The translations under genes were made by a program, and so were the position numbers. Shown in pieces: positions 27,578-36,726 of a stretch of 64,000 nt of DNA; position 1 is the first letter of the stretch; the number at the start of each line of letters is the position of its first letter. The stretch spans positions 1 through 64,000 of the forward strand of contig NZ_JADFTZ010000006.1 in NCBI RefSeq assembly GCF_015223105.1. Direction: 5' to 3'. The notes beneath the pieces are model-generated. The model ran no database searches. It saw nothing but the letters and a program-made list of their open reading frames with translations, and was not told the DNA's origin. The stretch comes from Flavobacterium proteolyticum. Its GTDB lineage: Bacteria > Bacteroidota > Bacteroidia > Flavobacteriales > Flavobacteriaceae.

Positions 27578-27609
27578 AAAAAATCCCAATCAAACGATTG
27601 GGATTTTTT
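27578..27609 (+). terminator. Terminator of dsbD
   Basis: AAAAAATCCCAATC (27578-27591), loop AAAC, GATTGGGATTTTTT (27596-27609). Also suited to end the convergent GNAT gene. Confidence 0.92.
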
Positions 27610-27648
27610 TATTCATAGTAACTAAAAGATATTTATCAATAATACGAA

Positions 27649-28083
27649 TTATTTTATCAATCGCATTTCTAAATATTTATTCGTAAAACCAAGTTTTTCA
27701 TATAAAGCTTTTGCAGGATTATTGGGTTCAACGTGAAGTGCAATATTTCCTTCAACAGAAGAAATGGCTTTTTCCATAAGTTTTTTTCCATAGCCTTTTC
27801 CTCTTTGTGAATTATTAATGGCAATATAAACCAATATATTTTCAGGAATATAATCTTTCATCCCTGTATTGTTTAGGATAACAATTCCAACAATTTTATC
27901 TTCATCAGTACCAATGATAATTTGTCCGCCTTTATTTGGATTTAGAACATAATCTATACATTTTTGAATGTCTTCTTCGGTATCTCCAAACTCTTCAAGA
28001 TGCGTATGTAAAAAGTGGGTAATTGTTTTGTTAGTAAACTTTTCCGAAGTACCTGTAGTTGCATTGATATATGTGAAATTCAT
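27649..28083 (-). CDS. GNAT-family N-acetyltransferase
   Basis: A 144-aa acetyltransferase fold. Acetyl-CoA motif A appears as VYIAINNSQRGKGYGKKLME (Q/RxxGxG/A), and the C-terminal motif as NPAKALYEKLGFTNKYLEMRL. The substrate is unknown; similar proteins acetylate small molecules or protein N-termini. It is a single gene between dsbD and comM. Confidence 0.87.
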   Translation of the reverse strand: MNFTYINATTGTSEKFTNKTITHFLHTHLEEFGDTEEDIQKCIDYVLNPNKGGQIIIGTDEDKIVGIVILNNTGMKDYIPENILVYIAINNSQRGKGYGKKLMEKAISSVEGNIALHVEPNNPAKALYEKLGFTNKYLEMRLIK

Positions 28084-28180
28084 AAATAAAACTTTAATAG
28101 TAAATGTAGATCACAAAAGTATAGAATTGGTAACAGATTGTCTAATTCAATAAAAAAGTTATTTTTTTCAATACTTTTTC

Positions 28181-28188
28181 TATATTTG
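28181..28188 (+). promoter_or_regulatory. -7 element of comM
   Basis: TATATTTG, 33 bp before the start codon. The -33 region has TTA rather than TTG. Confidence 0.45.
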
Positions 28189-28220
28189 TATCATTATAAG
28201 CCATTTAAAAAGTATAAGCC

Positions 28221-29756
28221 ATGTTAGTAAAAGTATTCGGAAGCGCCGTTTTTGGCGTTGAAGCGACTACCATTACGGTAGAAGTTAACACAGAAAAAGG
28301 AATCGGTTATCATTTAGTTGGGCTTCCTGATTCCGCAATAAAAGAAAGCAGTTTTCGAATTGCTGCCGCACTTAAAAACAATTCCTATCAATTTCCTGGT
28401 AAAAAAATCATTGTAAATATGGCACCTGCCGATTTACGAAAAGAAGGTTCTGCTTACGATTTAACCATTGCGGTTGGAATTTTAGCGGCTTCTTCCCAAA
28501 TTACCTCTAAAGAAATCGAAAATTACATCATCATGGGCGAATTATCGCTCGATGGCACTTTACAACCTATAAAAGGAGCATTGTCTATCGCAATTAAAGC
28601 GAAGGAAGAAGGTTTTAAAGGGGTTATGATTCCAATTCAAAACGTTAAAGAAGCTGCTATAGTTGAAGATTTGGATGTTTATGGAATTTCAAATGTAACT
28701 GAAGTAATCGAATTTTTTGAAGGTAAAGGAAATTTAGAACCCACAAGAATTGACACAACCGAAGAATTTTCAAAAACCTTAAACTTTCCAGAACACGATT
28801 TTGCAGACGTTAAAGGACAAGAAGGAATCAAACGTTGTATGGAAATTGCGGCCGCCGGTGGTCATAATATCATTTTGATTGGACCTCCAGGATCAGGGAA
28901 AACCATGTTAGCAAAACGATTACCAAGTATTTTGCCACCAATGACAATGCGAGAAGCCTTGGAAACCACCAAAATTCATTCGGTAGCTGGAAAAACTAAA
29001 GATGTGGGTTTGATGGCACAACGTCCCTTTAGAAGTCCGCATCATACAGCCTCAAGTGTAAGTTTAGTTGGTGGAGGAAGTTATCCACAACCGGGAGAAA
29101 TTTCTTTAGCACACAACGGTGTTTTGTTTTTAGACGAATTACCCGAATTTAAGCGAGAAGTGTTAGAAGTTATGCGTCAGCCATTAGAAGATAGAGAAGT
29201 AACGATTTCGAGAGCGAAATTTACGATTACGTATCCATCTTCGTTTATGTTAGTGGCGAGTATGAATCCGAGCCCTGGCGGTTATTTTAATGATCCGAAT
29301 GCGCCTGTGAGTTCAACTCCACAAGAAATGCAACGCTATTTGAGCAAGATTTCGGGACCATTGTTAGATCGAATTGATATTCATATTGAAGTTACACCCG
29401 TTCCGTTTGAAAAACTAACCGAAACTCGAAAAGCAGAAAGTAGTGTAGCTATTAGAGAACGCGTTACCAAAGCAAGAGAAATACAATCGCAACGCTTTGA
29501 AAAATTTGACCACATTCACTACAATGCGCAAATGAGTAGTAAATTAATTCGTGAATTTTGTGTTTTAGATGAGGTTTCGTTACAATTACTAAAAACAGCT
29601 ATGGAACGATTAAATTTATCTGCAAGAGCTTATGATAGAATTTTAAAAGTTTCAAGAACGATAGCTGATTTAGAGAATTCTGAGAATATTCAATCGCATC
29701 ATATTGCAGAAGCTATTCAGTATCGTAGTTTGGATAGAGAAGGGTGGTTGGGCTAG
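28221..29756 (+). CDS. comM: YifB/ComM-type Mg-chelatase-like AAA+ ATPase
   Basis: A 511-aa hexameric helicase-type ATPase. The N-terminal Lon-protease-like domain covers about 1-160 (no catalytic dyad expected), the AAA+ core about 190-400 with Walker A GPPGSGKT and Walker [11 protein letters not shown], and the Mg-chelatase C-terminal domain about 405-505. ComM promotes branch migration during natural transformation in several bacteria. Whether this organism is transformable is unknown. The family name is certain, the competence role is by analogy. Confidence 0.92.
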   Translation: MLVKVFGSAVFGVEATTITVEVNTEKGIGYHLVGLPDSAIKESSFRIAAALKNNSYQFPGKKIIVNMAPADLRKEGSAYDLTIAVGILAASSQITSKEIENYIIMGELSLDGTLQPIKGALSIAIKAKEEGFKGVMIPIQNVKEAAIVEDLDVYGISNVTEVIEFFEGKGNLEPTRIDTTEEFSKTLNFPEHDFADVKGQEGIKRCMEIAAAGGHNIILIGPPGSGKTMLAKRLPSILPPMTMREALETTKIHSVAGKTKDVGLMAQRPFRSPHHTASSVSLVGGGSYPQPGEISLAHNGVLFLDELPEFKREVLEVMRQPLEDREVTISRAKFTITYPSSFMLVASMNPSPGGYFNDPNAPVSSTPQEMQRYLSKISGPLLDRIDIHIEVTPVPFEKLTETRKAESSVAIRERVTKAREIQSQRFEKFDHIHYNAQMSSKLIREFCVLDEVSLQLLKTAMERLNLSARAYDRILKVSRTIADLENSENIQSHHIAEAIQYRSLDREGWLG

Positions 29757-29767
29757 TTTGAGGTTTT

Positions 29768-29811
29768 AATTATTGAATTCTTCTAGAAGTAATTAGAAGA
29801 ATTCAATAATT
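29768..29811. terminator. Perfect 17-bp inverted repeat between comM and the DUF2452 gene
   Basis: Positions 29768-29784 and 29795-29811 are perfect complements over a 10-bp loop. It lies between convergent genes, so a bidirectional terminator is likely although the T-run is short. Confidence 0.65.
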
Positions 29812-30227
29812 TAAAATATATCGTGTTTGGAATCGATTTTAATCCATTTTTTGTTACTATTGAGTTTAAAAGAACCAATATGTTCTTTATTCCAATGATC
29901 AGGATGAATTAATGAAAGAAAATTAGAACCATCTTTAGCTAAATACAAATGATAGATTTCGCCTATTATAGGTTCAAATGAATATTTAGCATTGTATAAA
30001 ATTTCATTCCATTCGTATTCTTGCATTAACTTTTCATACTCAGCTTTGAGTTCGTTAAACTTGCTTTCAAATTCTTTGTTTACGTTTCTAATACCAATAT
30101 TTTTCCAATCCACAACGTTATCCAATTTAATTGCTGGCGCGCCAACACTCGTAGGATAAGCCAAAATATTAGCATTATAGCCGTTTTCTTCAGAAAAAAC
30201 TACATTATCTGGAATTTTGCTTTTCAT
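29811..30227 (-). CDS. DUF2452 protein
   Basis: A 138-aa cytosolic protein. It matches DUF2452 by eye: an N-terminal PDNVVFSEENG..LAYPTSVGAPAI, a central coiled-coil-like helix (about 50-80) and the C-terminal FEPIIGEIYHLYLAKDGSNF then LSLIHPDHW. Function unknown. The ATG at 30227 begins 1 nt after the stop of the TIGR03643 gene, so the two are translationally coupled. A longer in-frame version would overlap the neighbour by 71 bp and is rejected. The pair is conserved in many marine and freshwater bacteria. Confidence 0.8.
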   Translation of the reverse strand: MKSKIPDNVVFSEENGYNANILAYPTSVGAPAIKLDNVVDWKNIGIRNVNKEFESKFNELKAEYEKLMQEYEWNEILYNAKYSFEPIIGEIYHLYLAKDGSNFLSLIHPDHWNKEHIGSFKLNSNKKWIKIDSKHDIF

Positions 30228-30228
30228 C

Positions 30229-30519
30229 TTATCTTTTTGAAATTTTGTTGTTTGTAATGGCTCTTTGAAGTTTGCATTTGAATCTATCAATGCCTTCAAC
30301 TCGTTTGGCTAAATGTTTTGTCTTGCAATTTTCGACTCTATTTCTCCACAATTTATAACTGCTAAATTTGAGTTCTTTTTTCATTAAAGCCTTAACATCT
30401 GCTTCACTCAAACCAAATTGAAATTTTATTGCATCAAAAGGAGTTCTGTCTTCCCAAGCCATTTCTATTATTCTATCAATTTCAATATCAGTGAAGTCTT
30501 TTTTAGACGAAATATTCAT
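30229..30519 (-). CDS. TIGR03643-family protein
   Basis: A 96-aa basic protein. Residues about 9-80 match the TIGR03643 pattern: DIEIDRIIEMAWEDRTPF, then FGLSEADVKALMK and SYKLWRNRV. The predicted HTH-like helices and high Lys/Arg content suggest nucleic-acid binding, but no function is known. It forms a pair with DUF2452. In other genomes the family is often near photolyase/cryptochrome genes; here the nearest are 31 kb away. Confidence 0.82.
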   Translation of the reverse strand: MNISSKKDFTDIEIDRIIEMAWEDRTPFDAIKFQFGLSEADVKALMKKELKFSSYKLWRNRVENCKTKHLAKRVEGIDRFKCKLQRAITNNKISKR

Positions 30520-30591
30520 TTTGTTTAAAAATTAATTAAAAAAGTTAAACAAAATTACAAAAAAAATATTTTAAAAGGGAATAGATTTAAA

Positions 30592-31002
30592 TTATTTATG
30601 TTTTTTCCAATATTTTACACCATAGCTACAAAAAATCTCTTGTTGGGATTTGATTTTCTTTGTAGCTACGATGCAAACATTATCTTCATCGTCTAAAGTG
30701 ATTTTGGAATTGTTTTTGAATGCTGATTTAGAGAAAGCTTCGGCATCATTAGCATATTTAGCAAAGCAATCTACATTCATAGAGTCTAATATAGAACCGT
30801 CTAACATGTTAATGAAATAGCGGTCATTTCCTTCGGAAACTCTTTTTTGAGCTTCTTCATCGGTTAAAATTTCTCCTTTAAAAAGTGAGATAATTTCATT
30901 TGGATAAATATCAATTGCTGTAAATAAACCTTTTCCAGCATTTGGTATTTGAGAATCTTGAATATATAAATAATCAGATTCGGGTACTTCAATTTTTAAC
31001 AC
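30592..31002 (-). CDS. SET-domain protein (putative lysine methyltransferase)
   Basis: A 136-aa compact SET domain. Visible motifs are AGKGLFTA near 23-30, the pseudoknot segment DCFAKYANDA and the C-terminal EIFCSYGVKYWKK. The classical NHxCxPN is changed to KYANDA, as in several bacterial SET proteins. It likely binds S-adenosylmethionine; the substrate is unknown. The start is GTG at 31002, in the arrangement TAATTGTG with the stop of the preceding metallopeptidase gene; the panB-rluA junction has the same arrangement. Confidence 0.82.
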   Translation of the reverse strand: MLKIEVPESDYLYIQDSQIPNAGKGLFTAIDIYPNEIISLFKGEILTDEEAQKRVSEGNDRYFINMLDGSILDSMNVDCFAKYANDAEAFSKSAFKNNSKITLDDEDNVCIVATKKIKSQQEIFCSYGVKYWKKHK

Positions 31003-31004
31003 AA

Positions 31005-31859
31005 TTATAGTTCTTCAGCAAAAGTATCGCCTAATCGAATATCGCCCGATTTAAAACCTTTCATAAACCATTTCATTCGTTGTTCAGATGAACCATGTGT
31101 AAAAGAATCAGGCACAACATGTCCTTGCATTTTACTTTGAATGGCATCGTCACCTACAGCATGTGCAGCACTTAACGCTTCTTCAATGTCACCTTCTTCT
31201 AAATATTTTTGGTTGTAATGCGCCCATAATCCGCCATAAAAATCGGCTTGTAATTCTAAGCAAACGGATAATTTATTGGCTTCGGCCTCACTTTTTCCTT
31301 GTTGTAATTGTCTTACTTTCCCAGAAGTTCCAAGTAGAGTTTGAACATGGTGACCTACTTCATGAGCAATTACATAAGCTATTGCAAAATCACCACCTTT
31401 AGCTCCAAAACGAGTTTTTAATTCTTCAAAAAAAGCTAAATCCATATATACTTTATGGTCGCCTGGACAATAAAATGGTCCTGAGGCTGAACTTGCACCA
31501 CCACAAGCAGTTTCAACTGAACCAGTAAATAAAACCATTTTGGGTTGTTCATATGTGCCTAAATTATTTTCTTCAAATATTTTAGTCCAAATATCTTCTG
31601 TGTCAGCAAAAACGGTTGAAACAAATTCGCCCATTTCTTTTTCTTGAGGAGTAAGTTCTCTTTGTTCAACTTGCTCTGTTTGTTGAGCACCTTGACTTTG
31701 TTGAATGGTATCAACAAATGGTGCTGCTTCTGGAAAAAACATTTTCACTAGAAAAAAGACAATTGCGATAGCACCACCACCAGCAATTACTTTTCCACCG
31801 CCCGACATTCCTCTTCTGTCTTCTACGTTGTCGCTTTGACGTCTACCTCTCCATTGCAT
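31005..31859 (-). CDS. YpfJ-family neutral zinc metallopeptidase
   Basis: A 284-aa membrane-anchored protein. An N-terminal Arg/Gly-rich cytosolic segment (MQWRGRRQSDNVEDRRG) is followed by one membrane helix (about 22-42), then a Gln/Glu-rich linker and a zinc metallopeptidase domain with HEVGHH (HExxH) and ELQADFYGG as the third-ligand region. Cys pairs CGGASSASGPFYC are typical of the family. Its role in the cell is not known. It is in the panB-to-DUF2452 run. Confidence 0.88.
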   Translation of the reverse strand: MQWRGRRQSDNVEDRRGMSGGGKVIAGGGAIAIVFFLVKMFFPEAAPFVDTIQQSQGAQQTEQVEQRELTPQEKEMGEFVSTVFADTEDIWTKIFEENNLGTYEQPKMVLFTGSVETACGGASSASGPFYCPGDHKVYMDLAFFEELKTRFGAKGGDFAIAYVIAHEVGHHVQTLLGTSGKVRQLQQGKSEAEANKLSVCLELQADFYGGLWAHYNQKYLEEGDIEEALSAAHAVGDDAIQSKMQGHVVPDSFTHGSSEQRMKWFMKGFKSGDIRLGDTFAEEL

Positions 31860-31879
31860 AAGAAATATTTTTTAAATTA

Positions 31880-33232
31880 TTAAAATCCGAAACGAACTCC
31901 TAAATATAAATCGGCTTGTTTACCGCTATCGGCTAAAGCTGTAAATACACTGTTTGATCCTATGAAGAATCCAGCTAATCTAAATCCGATTCCACTGGTG
32001 AAGCCTGAAATTTCATTAGATGCTAATGGAGCATAAGCTTCAAACCATTTTGCTGAAAATCTTGGAATTAAAGTATATGAATTTTGCGTTGTGATAAAAT
32101 CACTTTTGCTATCATCGCTAACTTTTTGATTGATGCTTCCTGTAACAAACCATTTTTTAGTTAAACGAACATCGGCATAGGCATTAATTACGGTTGGTAA
32201 TTTCACTGTATAGTCAGCAGTACTTGAAGTCGATTGAAAATAAGCTGCGTTTGCAGGATCATTTAAAATAGCTTCGATTTCAGTTAAACTTTCAACATTT
32301 TCAAATTGATTCAAATCTAAACTTTCTAAATTATCAACATTTAAAATATAGTTTTTACTTAAGTTGTTATCCGATTTAAAAGTCATTGAACCAATGTTTT
32401 TAATTGAAAGTCCGGTGTTTAATCGGTAACTATTGGCGTCATTTTCGTCCTTCCATCTGTAGTTAAATGCTATGTCAGCAGCAAAACCATTGATTCCTTG
32501 AGAGAAAAATTCGTTGTAGTTTCCTTGATCATTATAGTTGTTTGCTAAAACTCCAGCGTAAGAAATATTAATGCTAGCAGAAGCATTTACCAATGAAATA
32601 TCTCCAAAATTGTTTACGATTGTACCATTTAAGTTTGTTGCAGAAAAGTTAGCGTAAGCTCCAGGAAATAATAAGCGTAAATTTGTTCCAACATTAAGTT
32701 TGTGTTTTGGAAGATCAATTAAATTTCTAGCAATTGTTAAATCAATTTCTCCCCAAGTTGTTGCATTTAATCTTTGATTGTCGTTTGATGAAATTACGGT
32801 TTGAGAAAAAATATTACTTAACTCTCCATTCTGAATTGCATCTCCTAATTTAGAATCTAAGTTTATAACATTAGCTTTAACATTAGCAACTGAAGTAATT
32901 CCAAATCCCCATTTTTGGTATTTAAAAGCAAATGAAGGTCCTAATATTTGAGTATCTAATCTTAAGTTAACAACATCATTTCCTTCAAAAATCTTATTTT
33001 CTAAATTATCTCCACTAACTAAATCACTAAAAGTTAATTTATTATTAGCCATTCCAATAGAAAAATTGAATGCATTAACTTCAAATTTAGAATTCATGTT
33101 TACTAATTCAGCGGGATTATTTGTCGCATTTAATAAACCTCCTCTTTTTGAAGTTGAGATTCCACTAAAATGTTCTTGAGAATAGGTGTAACAAGTTGTA
33201 ATTAATGTTAGAGAAAGAATTAATTTTTTCAT
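31880..33232 (-). CDS. DUF5723 outer-membrane beta-barrel protein
   Basis: A 450-aa protein with a signal peptide (ends TYSQ at about 19) and many alternating beta strands, ending in an aromatic residue (LGVRFGF), so an outer-membrane barrel is likely. The N-terminus HFSGISTSKRGGLLNATNNP resembles PorV/FadL-like barrels and matches DUF5723. Function unknown. It lies between rluA and the metallopeptidase gene on one transcript. Confidence 0.75.
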   Translation of the reverse strand: MKKLILSLTLITTCYTYSQEHFSGISTSKRGGLLNATNNPAELVNMNSKFEVNAFNFSIGMANNKLTFSDLVSGDNLENKIFEGNDVVNLRLDTQILGPSFAFKYQKWGFGITSVANVKANVINLDSKLGDAIQNGELSNIFSQTVISSNDNQRLNATTWGEIDLTIARNLIDLPKHKLNVGTNLRLLFPGAYANFSATNLNGTIVNNFGDISLVNASASINISYAGVLANNYNDQGNYNEFFSQGINGFAADIAFNYRWKDENDANSYRLNTGLSIKNIGSMTFKSDNNLSKNYILNVDNLESLDLNQFENVESLTEIEAILNDPANAAYFQSTSSTADYTVKLPTVINAYADVRLTKKWFVTGSINQKVSDDSKSDFITTQNSYTLIPRFSAKWFEAYAPLASNEISGFTSGIGFRLAGFFIGSNSVFTALADSGKQADLYLGVRFGF

Positions 33233-33244
33233 AAATTAAAATAA

Positions 33245-33940
33245 TTAAATTGTGTTCCAGATATTGTCTTTTGGTGTAATTGCATTAAAAGTAATAATTT
33301 CTTTTGAAACAGGATGTGTTAGAATTAATTTTCTAGCATGTAAATGAATACCTCCATCAGGATTACTTCTGTCAAAGCCATATTTTAAATCGCCTTTTAT
33401 TGGGCAACCAATTGCTTGTAATTGTGCTCTAATTTGATGATGTCTTCCCGTATGTAAATCAATTTCGAGTACAAAATAATTATCTAATTTTTTGATAATT
33501 TGATAACTTAAACTTGCCTTTTTGCTATCGGGAACTTCTTTTAAATGTGCTTTTGAAGTATTATTTTTAGTATTTCTTTTTAAGAAATGTACTAATGTGT
33601 CTTTTTCTTTTGGAGGACAATTTTTTACCACTGCCCAATAGGTTTTTTGCGTTTCTCTATTTTTAAAAGTTTCGTTCAAACGAGTTAAAGCTTTTGAAGT
33701 TTTCGCAAAAACCACAATTCCAGTTGTTGGTCTGTCTAAACGATGCACAACTCCTAAAAAAACATCTCCAGGTTTATTGTATTTTTCTTTGATGTATTCT
33801 TTTACTACATCAGAAAGTGGTTTGTCACCTGTTTTATCTCCTTGAACAATATCACCTACACGTTTATTGATGACAATGATATGATTGTCTTCGTGAAGGA
33901 TTTGTAGGTTGTCTTTTGTAGAAATTTCTTTGTTAGACAC
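33245..33940 (-). CDS. RluA-family pseudouridine synthase
   Basis: A 231-aa enzyme that changes uridine to pseudouridine in rRNA or tRNA. The catalytic Asp is in VHRLDRPTTGIVVFAKT, and the family motif LDLHTGRHHQIRAQL is present as EIDLHTGRHHQIRAQL. No S4 domain is seen, so it is the short RluA/RluC-core type; the target site cannot be told. The start is GTG at 33940, in the junction TAATTGTG with the panB stop. Confidence 0.9.
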   Translation of the reverse strand: MSNKEISTKDNLQILHEDNHIIVINKRVGDIVQGDKTGDKPLSDVVKEYIKEKYNKPGDVFLGVVHRLDRPTTGIVVFAKTSKALTRLNETFKNRETQKTYWAVVKNCPPKEKDTLVHFLKRNTKNNTSKAHLKEVPDSKKASLSYQIIKKLDNYFVLEIDLHTGRHHQIRAQLQAIGCPIKGDLKYGFDRSNPDGGIHLHARKLILTHPVSKEIITFNAITPKDNIWNTI

Positions 33941-33942
33941 AA

Positions 33943-34761
33943 TTAATATTGTTCGTTAGCATTAGGAAAATCTTGCGATTTCACATCGGTTACATATTGA
34001 CCAATAGCTTGCGTCATTTGTTCGTATAAATTCAAATAACGGCGTAAAAATCTCGGACTGAATTCGTTATTCATTCCTAACATATCGTGAATTACTAAGA
34101 CTTGACCATCAACACCACCACCAGCGCCAATTCCAATAACTGGAATAGAAATACTTTTAGCCACTTTTTCAGCTAGAGCAGCTGGAATTTTTTCCAATAC
34201 CAATGAAAAACAACCTAAACGTTCTAACATTTTTGCATCTTCGATTAATTTTTCCGCTTCCGCTTCTTCTTTAGCTCTAACGGTATAAGTTCCGAATTTA
34301 TAGATAGATTGTGGTGTTAATCCTAAATGTCCCATTACAGGAATTCCAGCATTTAAAATCTTTTTGATTGAATCTTTTATTTCACTTCCGCCTTCTAGTT
34401 TTACAGCATGTCCGCCACTTTCTTTCATAATACGAATAGCTGAGCGTAAAGCTTCTTTAGAATCCGATTGATAACTTCCGAAAGGTAAATCAACAACTAC
34501 TAGAGCTCTTTCGCAAGCTCTAACCACACTTGATGCGTGATAAATCATTTGGTCAAGTGTAATTGGAAGTGTTGTTTCATGTCCCGCCATAACATTACTT
34601 GCTGAATCACCCACCAAAATAACATCAACACCTGCAGAATCTACAATTTTTGCCATTGTAAAATCATATGAAGTTAACATGGATATTTTTTCTCCATTTT
34701 CTTTCATATCAATCAAAGTTCTTGTTGTAATTCTTTTGTAATCTTTCTTTGCTACTGACAT
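33943..34761 (-). CDS. panB: 3-methyl-2-oxobutanoate hydroxymethyltransferase
   Basis: A 272-aa enzyme of pantothenate (coenzyme A) synthesis: it adds a hydroxymethyl group from methylene-tetrahydrofolate to 2-ketoisovalerate. Signatures are [20 protein letters not shown] near 45 (Mg-binding Asp), the PFGSYQ segment, AVKLEGG and GHLGLTPQS. Length is standard. A -7 box TACCTTTG lies at the complement of 34782-34789. It is the first gene of a long minus-strand run. Confidence 0.96.
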   Translation of the reverse strand: MSVAKKDYKRITTRTLIDMKENGEKISMLTSYDFTMAKIVDSAGVDVILVGDSASNVMAGHETTLPITLDQMIYHASSVVRACERALVVVDLPFGSYQSDSKEALRSAIRIMKESGGHAVKLEGGSEIKDSIKKILNAGIPVMGHLGLTPQSIYKFGTYTVRAKEEAEAEKLIEDAKMLERLGCFSLVLEKIPAALAEKVAKSISIPVIGIGAGGGVDGQVLVIHDMLGMNNEFSPRFLRRYLNLYEQMTQAIGQYVTDVKSQDFPNANEQY

Positions 34762-34781
34762 GTTTTTTGGTATTTAAAACA

Positions 34782-34789
34782 CAAAGGTA
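34782..34789 (-). promoter_or_regulatory. -7 element of panB
   Basis: Reads TACCTTTG on the minus strand, 20 bp before the start codon. A -33 TTG was not found at normal spacing. Confidence 0.45.
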
Positions 34790-34892
34790 GTAAATGTTAT
34801 TTTCTTTTTAGATTTTGAAAAAATATTTCTCAAATATTAAATTTATGTTAAATTAATGTTTTAATTTAGGAGCGATCAAAAACAATGCTAAA

Positions 34893-36179
34893 ATGATATC
34901 TATATTACTTGCTGTTGCAATTCTAGGTTACTTATCGGTTATTCTAGAATCTCCCATTCGAATTAACAAAACAATTACTGCTTTACTTACTGGAACCATT
35001 TGCTGGGTGGTTATTGCCATATTTAGTCACGATGATCAACATTTAGTTACTGAAAAATTAATGGAATATTTTGGTGAGATTTCGGGCTTACTTATTTTCT
35101 TAATGGGAGCAATGACGATTGTTGAATTAATTGATATTCATAAAGGTTTTACTGTAATTACGAGTAGAATTAGAACTACATCAGTATTAAAATTACTTTG
35201 GATAGTTGCTTTTATAACTTTTATTCTTTCGGCATTATTAGATAACTTAGCTACAGCAATTATTATGGTAACTTTACTAAGAAAGTTAATGCCAAAAGGT
35301 GAAATTAGAATGATCTTAACTGGAATTGTTGTAATTGCAGCAAATGCTGGAGGAGCTTTTAGTCCAATAGGAGATGTTACCACAACTTTGTTATGGATTG
35401 GCGGACAAGTTAGTTCTTTTGGAATTGTAAAAGCATTGATTTTACCTTCTATCATGGTTTTACTCGTTCCTGTAATAATTGCGAGTTTTAGAATGCGAGG
35501 ATTTGCTGTTCTTCGTGCTCAAGTATCCATGGCTCAAGTACGTCAGGAAGAAAAAATGAGAGGAAGTATGAGCGTTTTTATTGCAGGAGTTGTTGGTTTA
35601 GTAATGGTTCCAATTATTAAAACATTAACAGGATTACCACCATTTATCGGAGTTTTAATTTCATTATCAATGGTTTCTTTAGTTTCTATAATGTATCATA
35701 GAAAAAAAACACAGGAAGAGAAAGATAAGTTTTCAGTCGCATACGCATTAACTAAAGTTGATATTAGTTCAATACTTTATTTTATGGGAATCTTATTAAT
35801 GGTATTTGCTTTGCAAGAAGTAGGTGTATTGAGAGAGTTGGCTAATATTTTAATTACAAACTTACCAAATACAGATTCTATGATTGTTGCAATTGGGGTT
35901 TTATCTTCAATTGTAGATAACGGAAGTTTAGTAGCAGCTACACAAGGAATGTTCTCATTAGCGGATTACCCCATGGATCATTCTTTATGGGAATTCATTG
36001 CTCTTTGTGCTGGAACTGGTGGAAGTATGTTAGTAATTGGTTCAGCTGCTGGTATTGCTGTAATGGAGAAAGAAAAAATTACCTTTATGTGGTATTTAAA
36101 AAAGATAACACCTTTAGCAGTAGCAGGATACATTGCCGGAATTGTAACATATTTAGTTCAAGTGATACTAATGCATTAA
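34893..36179 (+). CDS. nhaD: Na+/H+ antiporter, NhaD family
   Basis: A 428-aa inner-membrane protein with about 12 hydrophobic segments. NhaD marks include LLDNLATAIIMVTLLRK and ANAGGAFSPIGDVTTTLLWI, then SSIVDNGSLVAA and GTGGSMLVIGSAAGIAVM. It exchanges Na+ or Li+ for protons. Divergent from panB. An NTF2-like exported protein and the potassium operon follow on the same strand, giving a local cluster for monovalent-cation balance. Confidence 0.93.
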   Translation: MISILLAVAILGYLSVILESPIRINKTITALLTGTICWVVIAIFSHDDQHLVTEKLMEYFGEISGLLIFLMGAMTIVELIDIHKGFTVITSRIRTTSVLKLLWIVAFITFILSALLDNLATAIIMVTLLRKLMPKGEIRMILTGIVVIAANAGGAFSPIGDVTTTLLWIGGQVSSFGIVKALILPSIMVLLVPVIIASFRMRGFAVLRAQVSMAQVRQEEKMRGSMSVFIAGVVGLVMVPIIKTLTGLPPFIGVLISLSMVSLVSIMYHRKKTQEEKDKFSVAYALTKVDISSILYFMGILLMVFALQEVGVLRELANILITNLPNTDSMIVAIGVLSSIVDNGSLVAATQGMFSLADYPMDHSLWEFIALCAGTGGSMLVIGSAAGIAVMEKEKITFMWYLKKITPLAVAGYIAGIVTYLVQVILMH

Positions 36180-36195
36180 TCTAAATAATTTTGCA

Positions 36196-36636
36196 ATGAG
36201 AAAACTATTTATTATTACAACTGTTTTAGTATCAAATTTAATTTTTGCTCAAGAAAAAACGCCTAAAGCAATTGTCGAAGATTTTTTTATTGCATTTCAT
36301 GCTAAAGATACTGTTGCTTTAAAAGAATTATGTCATCCAGAAATTGTATTGCGAACAGTTGCCAATACTAAAGAAGGAAATAAACTGAAAGATGAAAAAT
36401 TTGATGAATTTTTGAATTCAATAGCTACTATTCCTGCCAATCTTAAAATATTTGAAAAGTTAATTGACTACAAAGTTGAAATTGATGGTAATTTAGCACA
36501 CGTGTGGACTCCGTATGAATTTTATGTAAATGATAAGCTAAGTCATATTGGTGCTAATGCTTTTACCTTGTATAACGACAATGGGAAATGGCAAATTATC
36601 CATTTAATTGATACGAGAAGAAAGAAATCTTTATAA
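36196..36636 (+). CDS. Exported NTF2/SnoaL-like protein
   Basis: A 146-aa protein with a signal peptide (MRKLFIITTVLVSNLIFAQ) and an NTF2-like alpha+beta cone (about 25-140): AIVEDFFIAFHAKDTVALKE and the C-terminal NDNGKWQIIHLIDTRRK. Such domains (DUF4440/SnoaL type) often bind small molecules, but no catalytic residue is evident. It begins 16 bp after nhaD and is likely cotranscribed. Confidence 0.75.
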   Translation: MRKLFIITTVLVSNLIFAQEKTPKAIVEDFFIAFHAKDTVALKELCHPEIVLRTVANTKEGNKLKDEKFDEFLNSIATIPANLKIFEKLIDYKVEIDGNLAHVWTPYEFYVNDKLSHIGANAFTLYNDNGKWQIIHLIDTRRKKSL

Positions 36637-36688
36637 AATCTTTATACTTATTGGTACTTCTTTTATACGCTATTTATAAAACCCAACT

Positions 36689-36696
36689 TATCTTTG
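36689..36696 (+). promoter_or_regulatory. -7 element of the potassium operon
   Basis: TATCTTTG, 30 bp before the GTG start of the kinase gene. No TTG lies at the usual -33 spacing, which may mean activator dependence. Confidence 0.45.
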
Positions 36697-36726
36697 CCAA
36701 GTAATTCAATGGTAAAGTTTTAAAGC

